64,000 bases of DNA. Source: an uncultured Paenibacillaceae bacterium (GTDB lineage Bacteria > Bacillota > Bacilli > Paenibacillales > K13). The stretch covers positions 558,001 to 622,000 of the forward strand of contig CAJXLT010000001.1 in assembly GCA_913056365.1 (NCBI GenBank), written 5' to 3'. Each line of letters starts with the position of its first letter. Position 1 is the stretch's first letter. Under the pieces are notes generated by a model. It saw only the letters and a program-made list of their open reading frames with translations. It searched no databases and had not been told where the DNA came from. This document shows, in pieces, positions 1-8,998 of this stretch. The position numbers were made by a program, and so were the translations under genes.

Positions 1-7
1 CAGCGCG

Positions 8-613
8 GTGCTGACCGAGGACATATTCGGTGCGGCAGAGGCGCTGCTCGGTGAAATTCCGCTGGCTATTTCAACTAGTTACTACTTCAAGGGTCCTGGT
101 ACACGGGGACTGCCTGCGCATCAAGATAATTACAGTGTAGGTGCGGCGCCTGTATCGACCTGCTCGCTATGGATAAGCCTCAGCGTGTCACAGCCGCGGA
201 ACGGCGGGTTGTTCGTCGTACCGGGCTCGCACAAGCTAGGGTTGCGCGAGCCGGAGCCAATCGAAGAGAGCGATGTGGAGTATGGCGAGAAGTTGAGTGT
301 GCCGGAAGGCTTCGAGAAGCTTGCATTGGAGACGAATCCGGGCGATGTCGTTGCGCTGCACGGCAATGTCATGCACGGTTCGTATGCGAATGTGACGAAG
401 AACCGGTTCCGCCAAGCGCACGTCACGCATTTCACTGGTGTTAGCGTGGAGCGGGTAGCGCTGAATTATCGAACACTCTTGGATCGAAGCGGCAGCAAGG
501 TGCGCAGACGGTTGAACATCCAGCCGCGTGTGGAGAATCATGCGCTGAAGAAGGCGGAATGGAGCGGTGTTGGCGGCAGCAAGCCGTGGGAAGGGCGGCA
601 GCATGACGAGTAA
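8..613 (+). CDS. Phytanoyl-CoA dioxygenase (PhyH) family oxygenase, 5' end possibly outside window
   Basis: TSYYFKGPGTRGLPAHQDNYSVGA...NGGLFVVPGSH with HxD and downstream His motifs; close paralog of the 19014..19850 product. Confidence 0.85.
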   Translation: MLTEDIFGAAEALLGEIPLAISTSYYFKGPGTRGLPAHQDNYSVGAAPVSTCSLWISLSVSQPRNGGLFVVPGSHKLGLREPEPIEESDVEYGEKLSVPEGFEKLALETNPGDVVALHGNVMHGSYANVTKNRFRQAHVTHFTGVSVERVALNYRTLLDRSGSKVRRRLNIQPRVENHALKKAEWSGVGGSKPWEGRQHDE

Positions 614-1100
614 GACGACTTCGCAGATGATGACGGTCGCTGGAATCGGCATCGATATTCAGCATATCCGCCAATTGGAGCAAGCGATCGAGCGGCAAGG
701 GGAGCGACTGATTACGAAGGTATTCACACCGGAGGAACGCGATTACTGTCAGAGCCGTCCACATGCTGCACAGCATTATGCCGCAAGGTGGGCGGTCAAG
801 GAGGCCTTCTACAAAGCGGTAAGCGAGCAGATAAGCTCACCGTATCGTTTCGTTGACGTAGAAACTAAGCTTACTCCGCGCGGCAAGCCCACTCTCGTCC
901 TGCATCATTCAATTGGAGAGTTCGCCATGCGCCATAAGCTGCACTTTCACATTAGCTTATCGCACTCAGGGGATTATGCAACAGGCATTGTCATGGCTGT
1001 CAGGCAAGCCGATGAAGACGGGGAAGGGAGCAAAATCCATGAAGGCGAAACAGCTGCCGATTCATGCCAATCCTGGATTGGAGACGGAATGCTATCATAA
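603..1100 (+). CDS. acpS: Holo-ACP synthase (4'-phosphopantetheinyl transferase, AcpS type)
   Basis: GIGIDIQHI...FTPEERDYCQSR...AARWAVKEAFYKA...ISLSHSGDYATGIVMA motifs; ATG at 603 overlaps the upstream stop. Confidence 0.9.
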   Translation: MTSKTTSQMMTVAGIGIDIQHIRQLEQAIERQGERLITKVFTPEERDYCQSRPHAAQHYAARWAVKEAFYKAVSEQISSPYRFVDVETKLTPRGKPTLVLHHSIGEFAMRHKLHFHISLSHSGDYATGIVMAVRQADEDGEGSKIHEGETAADSCQSWIGDGMLS

Positions 1101-2115
1101 CTTCCGGTTAAGCATCGTGATGGCTGATCCGTCACGGATCCCATGGTGCTACGGACATTATGTCAATTTGCAAATTGTATCGAAGGAGAAGATGATGTTT
1201 CCCTTCGTACGATTTGAAGAGCATCTGGATGTGTATGCCGGCCTGCTGCGGGAAGAACCGCTGGATAATCTCAGCGTGGGTATGCTGCCTGCCATAAGAG
1301 ATGCGATCGATCAAGGCCATTACGTTATCATCTATCTGAACTGGTCACGCCTGCCGTGCTCTAACCTGTATCGAGGTGCAGATTTGATCCATGATGCGAT
1401 TTTATACGGTTACGATGATGAGGAGAAGCAATTGGATCTGCTTGCATTCGAAGTGAACGGCAAGTCTTACGGAACGGTGCGACTGCCTTATGCAACCTGT
1501 GAGGAAGAATTTGCGCATGTCATTGAGGAGCATAAGCATGCGAACAAGTGGTTTGCCTATTATGGCTTTCCGTTATCGTCCATCGAGCTGGAATCAGCAG
1601 CGAGCTTCATGCTGGATAAGCGAAGCTTATATTTCTCCCTCGAGCGAGGCAACATTCAACCGCGTGGGGAGAAGGATGATGTGTTCGCTAACGGCTATCC
1701 GGTCAATGCCTATATGGCCGATTATTTCGCCAAGGCTGCTAAGGGTCAGCATATCGATCCGAGGGAATACGGCATTTGGAATATCGTAGTGACCAAGATG
1801 CTTCAGCATAAGAGGTGGATGCTGCGCAGACTCGCGTATATGTGGGAGCATGCGAATGGAGATGAACGCCGGATGTTGGCCAAATGCCGCGATCTGTATG
1901 AGCAGGCGAAGCAGCAGCTGATGCGCGTTCGCGTACAATCGCTGTTGTATCAGAAGACAGCCGATGCGAAGCATTTGACAGCAATCAGCGAACATTTCCA
2001 CGTCATATATGAGAAGGAAAAGCGTGCGGTTCCCCTGCTAATGGAACTGTTGATAGATATTAGGATGGACCCGCGCTCCAGCACTATCGGGAAGGCAGGT
2101 GACACAGATGAATAG
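1039..2115 (+). CDS. BtrH-like / C39-peptidase-like protein (putative ACP-to-amine acyltransferase)
   Basis: N-terminal CYGHY near start and HDAILYGYDDEEKQLDLLAFE resemble butirosin BtrH N-terminal/C39-like folds; RBS-like GGGAGC before ATG 1039. Confidence 0.55.
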   Translation: MKAKQLPIHANPGLETECYHNFRLSIVMADPSRIPWCYGHYVNLQIVSKEKMMFPFVRFEEHLDVYAGLLREEPLDNLSVGMLPAIRDAIDQGHYVIIYLNWSRLPCSNLYRGADLIHDAILYGYDDEEKQLDLLAFEVNGKSYGTVRLPYATCEEEFAHVIEEHKHANKWFAYYGFPLSSIELESAASFMLDKRSLYFSLERGNIQPRGEKDDVFANGYPVNAYMADYFAKAAKGQHIDPREYGIWNIVVTKMLQHKRWMLRRLAYMWEHANGDERRMLAKCRDLYEQAKQQLMRVRVQSLLYQKTADAKHLTAISEHFHVIYEKEKRAVPLLMELLIDIRMDPRSSTIGKAGDTDE

Positions 2116-2353
2116 GGAAGAGACGATCACGGAAATTCTTGCATGTCTGGAGGATATCGTGCCTGCGCAGGTACAGGTCGATCGCACGACGGACCTAATG
2201 AAGCTCGGCATCAATTCCATGACCTTCATACGTCTCGTCGTGGCCTTGGAGGAAACATTCGAGATCGAAATCGACGATGAATCGATCTATCTGGATAACT
2301 TCAAGAGCGTCGAGCATATATGCCAGCTTGTCGAGCCTTATTTGGCCAGCTAG
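2099..2353 (+). CDS. Acyl carrier protein
   Basis: 84 aa, DLMKLGINSMTFIRLVVALEETFEIEIDDE; carrier Ser in GINSM. Confidence 0.88.
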   Translation: MTQMNREETITEILACLEDIVPAQVQVDRTTDLMKLGINSMTFIRLVVALEETFEIEIDDESIYLDNFKSVEHICQLVEPYLAS

Positions 2354-2480
2354 ACGACCATGGAACAGCGCACAAAACAACGAAAGAACAGGTGAGGAAA
2401 AGCTGAGAGATTAGAGCGCAGACATGAGAAGATAGCATTACCCCGGGAGGAAATCACTCATTTTACAGGAGGTAATTGCT

Positions 2481-2999
2481 ATGAAAACAGCGCTCAAAAA
2501 ACTTTCCATGACTTTGGAAAACTCGAACAGCAAAACGTATCTGGAATTGGCAGACGGCCGAGTGGAGGAGCTTCAATTCACACAAGCTGAGCCAACTCAC
2601 TTCACTGTGAATGATTCCGAGTTCAGCCTGAAGTCCGGTGTTACGGTTGATCTTGAGATCATGAACGTAGACTTGGTTGCGACTTCCAAGGAAATCTGGC
2701 CTGGACAAGAGATCCGTGTTCGCGGCGGCGTAGATGGACAAGGCGCACCGATGAAAGCCAGCGCAACAATTCCTTTCACCAAAACGATCGCTGACGGCGT
2801 ACAAGGCGAATCCTACCTGTACTGGGTAATGGAAACTCCTGAAGGCACGCTCCGCAACAAGCAGCCTATCCACATGAAGGGTACGCTGAAGGGTCTTCCT
2901 CCGAAGGATGCTACCTTCTATTCCGAAAGCGTAGTACCTCTGTTCGACGAGCAGGACAATCAAGTTGGCCAAATTTACGGCTGCTTGCAATCCAACTAA
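2481..2999 (+). CDS. Conserved hypothetical protein, 172 aa
   Basis: Strong RBS CAGGAGGTAATT; own downstream terminator; no family recognised. Confidence 0.8.
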   Translation: MKTALKKLSMTLENSNSKTYLELADGRVEELQFTQAEPTHFTVNDSEFSLKSGVTVDLEIMNVDLVATSKEIWPGQEIRVRGGVDGQGAPMKASATIPFTKTIADGVQGESYLYWVMETPEGTLRNKQPIHMKGTLKGLPPKDATFYSESVVPLFDEQDNQVGQIYGCLQSN

Positions 3000-3024
3000 T
3001 TGAAGACACACTAGGCAAAAAGGG

Positions 3025-3053
3025 AAGGGCCATCTCGTATGGCTCTTCTTTTT
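3025..3053 (+). terminator. Intrinsic terminator
   Basis: AAGGGCCAT-CTCGT-ATGGCTCTT followed by CTTTTTC. Confidence 0.7.
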
Positions 3054-3078
3054 CAAGATCAATCCGGGGAGAGCTGCC

Positions 3079-4257
3079 ATGTATGATTTCATTATTGTTG
3101 GCGCTAGATGTGCGGGAGCGGCAACCGCACTGTTCCTAGCTGAGCAAGGCTACCGCATTCTAATTATGGATCAGTTCGAGAAGCCGGGTCCTACACTGTC
3201 TACTCATATTATTGGTGAAACGGACATATACGAGAAGCTTGGTGTGCACGAACGTATGCAGGCAAGCGGTATTCCAGCTATGACACGCATGCGCATTGAT
3301 CTGGAAGGACGGGTATTCGAATCACGTATCACGGTGACACCACGAGCATTGAGCGTGCGCCGAGAGCTGCTGGATCAATGGTTGTTCGAGGAGTTGCATC
3401 GCTGCCCGAACGTAGAGATCTGGACGAGAACGAAGGCTGTCACGACACTTGCATTGAAGCAACGCGTCATTGGGGTTCGCTTCAAGCATCCTAATGGCAA
3501 ACAGGACTCCGTCTATGGAAAAGTTGTCATCGGTGCGGATGGGCGGCATTCTACGATAGCCCGATCGGTCCGTGCAGAGCTGCTCATGGCTTCCCGAAAG
3601 CATCATCTTGCTGTCTACTATGCGTATATTCGCGGCTTGCAGTCTCTGCCGATCCCGACGGTCGAATGGTACTGGTTGGATCAAGGAATCATGCTGTGCA
3701 ATCCGCTGGACCAAGGGTTGCATTGTGTAGCTATCATGCAGCCGGAGCAGCGGTTTCGCGAATGGGGACAGCATGCTGCGGTTCCATTCATGGAGCAGCT
3801 GCGTCACATTCAGACGTTCGTGCCAAGAATGAACAATGCGGTGATTCACGGACGCGTACGGGGTGCGACCAGTATCGAAAGCTATGTGCGCAAGCCATAT
3901 GGAGACAAGTGGGTGCTTGTCGGTGATGCAGGAGCACACTTGCATCCGGTCTCCGGAACCGGTATTGACAATGCTGTCTGTACAGCTGAAATATTGGCGA
4001 ACGAGCTGGTCCAGTTCAAGAAGGGAGCATGTACCTGGCTGGAAGCGATGAACACATACATGGAGCAGCGTGACGAGCGGATTGTGCCGCAATACCAGAA
4101 CTGCTTGCGTACGCTGGAACGCTCGATGCAAGCGCTTGATGCGCAATCACTACAATCCCTTGATGTGCTTTGTACGTTTCCCGGACTGGTGAAGGAGCTT
4201 GGACATCGGGCAACGGACATATATTCTAGTTTATTGGAGGGTCCTAAGCATGATTGA
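3079..4257 (+). CDS. FAD-dependent oxidoreductase (geranylgeranyl reductase/halogenase-like superfamily)
   Basis: DFIIVGARCAGAATALFLAEQGYRILIMD Rossmann; WVLVGDAGAHLHPVSGTGIDNAV GD motif. Confidence 0.85.
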   Translation: MYDFIIVGARCAGAATALFLAEQGYRILIMDQFEKPGPTLSTHIIGETDIYEKLGVHERMQASGIPAMTRMRIDLEGRVFESRITVTPRALSVRRELLDQWLFEELHRCPNVEIWTRTKAVTTLALKQRVIGVRFKHPNGKQDSVYGKVVIGADGRHSTIARSVRAELLMASRKHHLAVYYAYIRGLQSLPIPTVEWYWLDQGIMLCNPLDQGLHCVAIMQPEQRFREWGQHAAVPFMEQLRHIQTFVPRMNNAVIHGRVRGATSIESYVRKPYGDKWVLVGDAGAHLHPVSGTGIDNAVCTAEILANELVQFKKGACTWLEAMNTYMEQRDERIVPQYQNCLRTLERSMQALDAQSLQSLDVLCTFPGLVKELGHRATDIYSSLLEGPKHD

Positions 4258-5161
4258 ATGTTCAACAGATCGGTCGATCAATATTACGTATTTGGAAGCG
4301 CCGCTGGAGCAAGTGTGGTGGTCTGTTGCTACACCGTCCGGCACGAATTCATACTTAACCTTTTATTCTAAAACAACAGGAGTCGACGGCGAACCGCAAG
4401 TAGGCGACAAATATACGCTGAACTACGGCGACATTAATAACGAAACTACGGTGATCGCCTGCGAGCCGTTGAAGTCTATTACGCTGTCTGATCGGTATGA
4501 ATCGATGGACCCGGACGGTCAGCTTCGGCAATATTTGGTGCAGACGACGTATCGGCTGACACGGGAAGGTTCATTCGTCAAGCTTGAACTTGAGGTTGCC
4601 GGCTTTCAGCAGACTACACATGGACAATGGTTCCGCGAATGTCTGGAGATGGGCTGGCGCCGTTCATTGATGAATTTGAAATCCGTGCTTGAGCTCGGGT
4701 TAGATTTGCGCATCGAGCTGTTCAGCTTTCCGCGGATGGGTGTTGTCAATTGCACGGTCAATGAGGAGCAGAGCAAGCTGTCAGGCGTGCAGATCGGGCA
4801 AGGCAATTACTTGCTTGAGGTGTTCCCAGGAAGCCCGGCGGATCAAGCTGGCTTGCGCAAAGGGGATGTGGTTCTGTCTATCGGTGATGCGCCGGTGAGA
4901 AATTATCGGGAATTCGTTCGCACGGTGTCGACCTACTATGGGAAGAAGGCCACCCCGGCAGTCGTCTATATCCGCGAAGGTCAGGAGCAGCATACCGAAG
5001 TATTGTTCTCGATCGAGGATACGTTCACAGGTCTGATCGATATTGAAACGACATCATTCGAGCAAGAGAGGCAGAAGCGCGAGCTGCTCGCCAGACAACG
5101 ATCGGCCTCTGGACAGATGTGGCAGGCACAGCAAGAAGAAGCGGATCACGAGTCGGACTGA
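4250..5161 (+). CDS. SRPBCC (AHSA1-like) domain fused to a PDZ domain
   Basis: N-terminal ITYLEAPLEQVWWSVATPSGTNSYL...; C-terminal LLEVFPGSPADQAGLRKGDVVLSIGDAPVRNYREF PDZ. Confidence 0.75.
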   Translation: MIECSTDRSINITYLEAPLEQVWWSVATPSGTNSYLTFYSKTTGVDGEPQVGDKYTLNYGDINNETTVIACEPLKSITLSDRYESMDPDGQLRQYLVQTTYRLTREGSFVKLELEVAGFQQTTHGQWFRECLEMGWRRSLMNLKSVLELGLDLRIELFSFPRMGVVNCTVNEEQSKLSGVQIGQGNYLLEVFPGSPADQAGLRKGDVVLSIGDAPVRNYREFVRTVSTYYGKKATPAVVYIREGQEQHTEVLFSIEDTFTGLIDIETTSFEQERQKRELLARQRSASGQMWQAQQEEADHESD

Positions 5162-5174
5162 CCGTGATCCGCTT
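5139..5174. terminator. Hairpin spanning both stop codons of convergent genes, possible bidirectional terminator
   Basis: AAGCGGATCACG / 12-nt loop / CGTGATCCGCTT: perfect 12-bp stem; weak U-tract. Confidence 0.55.
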
Positions 5175-5997
5175 TGCGGTTGAGAATAGCGGCAATGCGT
5201 TCTTCTGTTGGCTGTACGAGTCCGGTTAATAGCGGATCGGAAGAGAGGCTGGCAGTAGTATGATAGATGCGGCCTTCGCGCGCATACGTAATCGGTATCG
5301 CCTGTTGCTCGCGGACCGACAGCGACAGCGCCTTGACGAATGTATGATACGTTGGGACTGGTTCTCCGCTTAATGCAAGTACGAGATCTCCTTGGCGAAG
5401 CCCTGCTCTATAAGCGGGGCTGTCCGGGAACACTTCCAACAGCACATTGCCGCCAATCTGATCGGGATTATACCCGTGCTGCTTCAGCAGCTCTCTACTA
5501 GCTGTACAGTTGCAGACACCTAGCCGCGGATAACCGAATATATCGTACCGAAGGTCCAATCCAAGCTCAATCACATGCTTGAGATTGAACAGCGATTGTC
5601 TCCAGCCAAGCTCCCCGCATTCGCGCAACCATTGCATCCATATGTTATTTTTCTCATAACCTTCCGCCAATACGGTCACTTTGGTCATCACACCTTCCTG
5701 CTCCAGCACGAATGCCGTCGTCAGCTCATATTCCAGATAGCTTCCGTCTGCCAGCAAAGTGCGAAAGAGGTCGCGCAGGACGATTCGGCGGGGGGGATCG
5801 CTCTTCAAGCAGACAGCTTCGTTAATCATATCGCCGATGACAATGCGCACCTCTGCTCCTTCCTCTATTCGATTCCCTTCGACATTGACCTCATCTGTCA
5901 AATAGGCATTCATCCCTTCTGGTGTTGCCAGATAGGGCCAGACTTCTTCTGCGGCGGCTTCGATGTGCATGACAGCCTTCGCTTGCAAGCTCTTCAT
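5146..5997 (-). CDS. SRPBCC-PDZ fusion protein, paralog of 4250..5161
   Basis: MHIEAAAEEVWPYLATPEGMNAYLTDEV...LLEVFPDSPAYRAGLRQGDLVLALSGEPVPTYHTF; same domain order as the convergent neighbour. Confidence 0.75.
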   Translation of the reverse strand: MKSLQAKAVMHIEAAAEEVWPYLATPEGMNAYLTDEVNVEGNRIEEGAEVRIVIGDMINEAVCLKSDPPRRIVLRDLFRTLLADGSYLEYELTTAFVLEQEGVMTKVTVLAEGYEKNNIWMQWLRECGELGWRQSLFNLKHVIELGLDLRYDIFGYPRLGVCNCTASRELLKQHGYNPDQIGGNVLLEVFPDSPAYRAGLRQGDLVLALSGEPVPTYHTFVKALSLSVREQQAIPITYAREGRIYHTTASLSSDPLLTGLVQPTEERIAAILNRKADHGQSDS

Positions 5998-6152
5998 GCG
6001 AATCTCTCCTTTCTATCTTCTTCCTTATTATTGAGGACAGCCCCTTGCGAACTCTAGGCTAATGCTAACGGATTCATGCCAATGGAAGCAGAGTATTGAC
6101 GAGAAGACGCCCCCTATAATGTGATCAGACGAATAGGAGAGGGAGGCATAGC

Positions 6153-6398
6153 ATGGACGTACAACGGGAAGTATTGCGTTTGCTTAGTAATGATGGGTGC
6201 GGTGTTCTGCCGCTCGAACAGATCGATACAGCGCGTTCCCTGCTGGATGTCGGCTTCGACTCGCTGCGCTATATGGAGTTCGTGGTGCTGCTGGAGGAGA
6301 CACTCGGTGTAACCGTACCGGACGGCATGCTCGAAATTCGAGCGGAGATGACGGTTGCTGACATCATTCGAATGGCGAGTGAAGCTGACGATGCATAG
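6153..6398 (+). CDS. Acyl carrier protein
   Basis: 81 aa, LLDVGFDSLRYMEFVVLLEETLGVTVPD; DSL carrier motif. Confidence 0.9.
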   Translation: MDVQREVLRLLSNDGCGVLPLEQIDTARSLLDVGFDSLRYMEFVVLLEETLGVTVPDGMLEIRAEMTVADIIRMASEADDA

Positions 6399-7314
6399 TG
6401 TGGATGTGGTTGTGCCTGTGCACAATCAGGCGCTGCCGCTTGAATTGACGCTGGAAGGATTCGCGAGACAGACGCTGCCGCGCGATCAATATACGCTCAT
6501 TATTGTCGATGACGGCTCTACCGAGCAGATCAAGCTGATTGCGCAGCGCTTCTGCAAATCGCTGTCACTGCGTTATATCCGACTGGAACATAGCGGACGA
6601 GCTGCGGCGAGGAATGCCGGGGCCCGCGCTGGAAGCGGCGATCTGATTGTATTCTGTGATGCGGATCGCATTCCGAGAACGCGATTTCTGGAAGCACATC
6701 TGCAGAGAGCAAGGACCAGCAGTGAGACGATCGTGACAGGGCAAGTGCGGGAAATGTATGTGCCGAACCTTGCGCAAAACCGGATGAAGGCGAGGCAACA
6801 AGCGGTTGCCGAGAGACACGACCGGATTCCTCAGTACGGTCAGCTCATGTATCGCCTCTTCGATGAGAAAGGCATTACCTCATCTCCCGTGGCATGGGCG
6901 GCTGCGCTGTCCGGCAATCTTGCCGTTCCGCGAGAAGCATTCGAGCAAATTGGCGGATTTGACGAAGGCTTCCGGCAATGGGGCTTCGAGCACTTCGAAT
7001 TCGGCTACCGCGCATTCCGGCTCGGCAAGCAGTTCGGCTATGAGTCTCAGGCGGTCAATGTGCATCTGGCGCATGTGCGGGACCGCGATGCGTATGTCGA
7101 GCACATACGGGCAAGCCATGCGTACTTCCTGCACAAGCACCCCGGTCCGGCTGTCGAGAAGCTGCTGGACTTCATGCTCGGCTATATCAGTCTGAGACAG
7201 TTCGAGACGTATGCAGCTGAAGGCAGACTGCCGCCCAGTGCTGATGATATGCCGGACTTGTCGGAAGCACAGCAGGACAGGGACGACGGCTATGTGCGCA
7301 TCCAGAACTTCTAG
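6391..7314 (+). CDS. Glycosyltransferase family 2
   Basis: VDVVVPVHNQALPLELTLEGFARQ...LIIVDDGSTE...LIVFCDADRIP. Confidence 0.9.
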   Translation: MHSVDVVVPVHNQALPLELTLEGFARQTLPRDQYTLIIVDDGSTEQIKLIAQRFCKSLSLRYIRLEHSGRAAARNAGARAGSGDLIVFCDADRIPRTRFLEAHLQRARTSSETIVTGQVREMYVPNLAQNRMKARQQAVAERHDRIPQYGQLMYRLFDEKGITSSPVAWAAALSGNLAVPREAFEQIGGFDEGFRQWGFEHFEFGYRAFRLGKQFGYESQAVNVHLAHVRDRDAYVEHIRASHAYFLHKHPGPAVEKLLDFMLGYISLRQFETYAAEGRLPPSADDMPDLSEAQQDRDDGYVRIQNF

Positions 7315-7330
7315 GAGAGCAGGTGGGAAG

Positions 7331-7768
7331 ATGGACAATGTACAGCGCCTGCTGGAGCTGCTTCCGCAGCAGTATCCGTTTCGCTTCGTGGATAAGGTGA
7401 CACTGTATGAACAGGGCAGTCTTATGCAGGCAACGTTCAATCCGGTCCCACTGCAGCCATACTTGGGAAGGGGAGATTCGTTGCCGGTCACTGTGCTGAT
7501 CGAGGGGCTGGCTCAAGTAGCAGTGATGCTGACGCAGTTGGAAACACGTCCGCTTGTACCTGGTGAAATGCCTCTTCTCGGGAAAGTTCAGGCGACGATC
7601 AGCGATGAAGCGGCATCGGATCAACCGATCTGTTATGAATTGGCGCCCGAACGTATTTGGCAACGTCAAGCAGTATTCTCCGGTCATGTGCGAAGCGTAG
7701 ACGATCGATTGCTGTTGTCGGCGACGCTTGCAGTTGCGATAGCAGATAAGGGAAGTGATTCTTCATGA
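7331..7768 (+). CDS. Hotdog-fold dehydratase/FabZ-like protein
   Basis: LLPQQYPFRFVDKVTLYEQGSLMQATFN...PVTVLIEGLAQVAVML FabZ-like; usual catalytic His region diverged. Confidence 0.65.
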   Translation: MDNVQRLLELLPQQYPFRFVDKVTLYEQGSLMQATFNPVPLQPYLGRGDSLPVTVLIEGLAQVAVMLTQLETRPLVPGEMPLLGKVQATISDEAASDQPICYELAPERIWQRQAVFSGHVRSVDDRLLLSATLAVAIADKGSDSS

Positions 7769-8196
7769 GAGCGGAACATATATTGCCCTATGCCAAGCCG
7801 TGGGTCATGATCGATCAGATTAGGGAACTGGACTGTACAGAAGGAACGGTCTCCATGAAGCTGATTAGTAGCAGCGACTTTTTCTTGCAGGGGCACTTTC
7901 CAGCATACAGCGTCTATCCGGGCATGCTGCTAGTGGAGGGAATCAGGCAGACGATAAACTGCAAGTTGCAGCATGAAACGGATGCTTCTAAGTGGAAGGA
8001 ACACACAATCCATTCTCGCTTCCTGCAGCCTGTACTACCGGGAGACAGCGTGAAGTATATTGTGCAGCGCAACCAAGTCGATGAGCATGATGCTGTGTTT
8101 CACGGAGCGGGGTGGGTAGACGAACACAAAGTCATTCAGGTGATGATTGCATACCGAAAGGAGGGGGAAGAGAATGAAGCCAACAGTCGGCATTGA
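7765..8196 (+). CDS. FabZ-like hotdog dehydratase
   Basis: ILPYAKPWVMIDQI...FFLQGHFPAYSVYPGMLLVEGIRQ; GHFP motif present. Confidence 0.8.
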   Translation: MRAEHILPYAKPWVMIDQIRELDCTEGTVSMKLISSSDFFLQGHFPAYSVYPGMLLVEGIRQTINCKLQHETDASKWKEHTIHSRFLQPVLPGDSVKYIVQRNQVDEHDAVFHGAGWVDEHKVIQVMIAYRKEGEENEANSRH

Positions 8197-8995
8197 GCAA
8201 TTTATAGAGCTGGAGGACAATGGGGGTCGCATGGCGGGTGTGCTGCACTTGCCGGAGCAGGCTGCAGGTCCCTGTCCGGCTATCGTCTATTGTCCAGGCA
8301 AGAACGGCGAACGCTATGAGGTTCACCGGCTTGCAGTCAAGTTCGCGCGCAGGCTGGCGGAGCAAGGAATCGCCTTTGTCCGATTCGATTACTATGGCAT
8401 GGGATTGAGCGACGGCCATTATTACGAGGTGACGACCTCCACGAAGGTATCCAACGCTACTGTCGCCTACGAGTATGCAGCCGCACATCCGGCCATAGAC
8501 GAACAGCGCATCGCTTTCCTTGGATTTAGTGACGGTGCGAGAATTGCGCTTATGGCTGCGAATCGGACAGATGTAGACAGCTTGTTATTATGGAGCCCGC
8601 TATTCTATGAGTTCGGAGGCAAGTATCTGGGACAGCGACCGAAGTTCACGCGACATGCCCGCGATCCACGTCAGATGGTCGTGCCTTGGGCGGGGCTGTG
8701 GGTCGGCATTGACTTCTTCAAGGATTTGCAGCAGACCGACTTGGAGCGGGAGCTTACGACATTCCGCGGCCGCTCGCTGCTGATCTACGGGGACAACGAT
8801 CCGCTCGTTCAGGAGGAGTTAGAGAAGGAGCATACTGACCGTCATGCGATCTATGCAGATGTACCGGAGCATCAAGTGACGGCTGTTGCGGGTGCTGGTC
8901 ATTTGTTCACCTCCGTGCCTCTGGAGCAGCAGCTAATGGCCCGTTCCGGCAAGTGGCTGGACGAACAATGGAGCCGGAAAGCGAGGGGAGGTTAG
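8174..8995 (+). CDS. Alpha/beta hydrolase
   Basis: FDYYGMGLSDGHYYE...IAFLGFSDGARIALMAA nucleophile elbow (G-F-S-D-G); C-terminal GAGHLF. Confidence 0.8.
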   Translation: MKPTVGIEQFIELEDNGGRMAGVLHLPEQAAGPCPAIVYCPGKNGERYEVHRLAVKFARRLAEQGIAFVRFDYYGMGLSDGHYYEVTTSTKVSNATVAYEYAAAHPAIDEQRIAFLGFSDGARIALMAANRTDVDSLLLWSPLFYEFGGKYLGQRPKFTRHARDPRQMVVPWAGLWVGIDFFKDLQQTDLERELTTFRGRSLLIYGDNDPLVQEELEKEHTDRHAIYADVPEHQVTAVAGAGHLFTSVPLEQQLMARSGKWLDEQWSRKARGG

Positions 8996-8998
8996 ACG

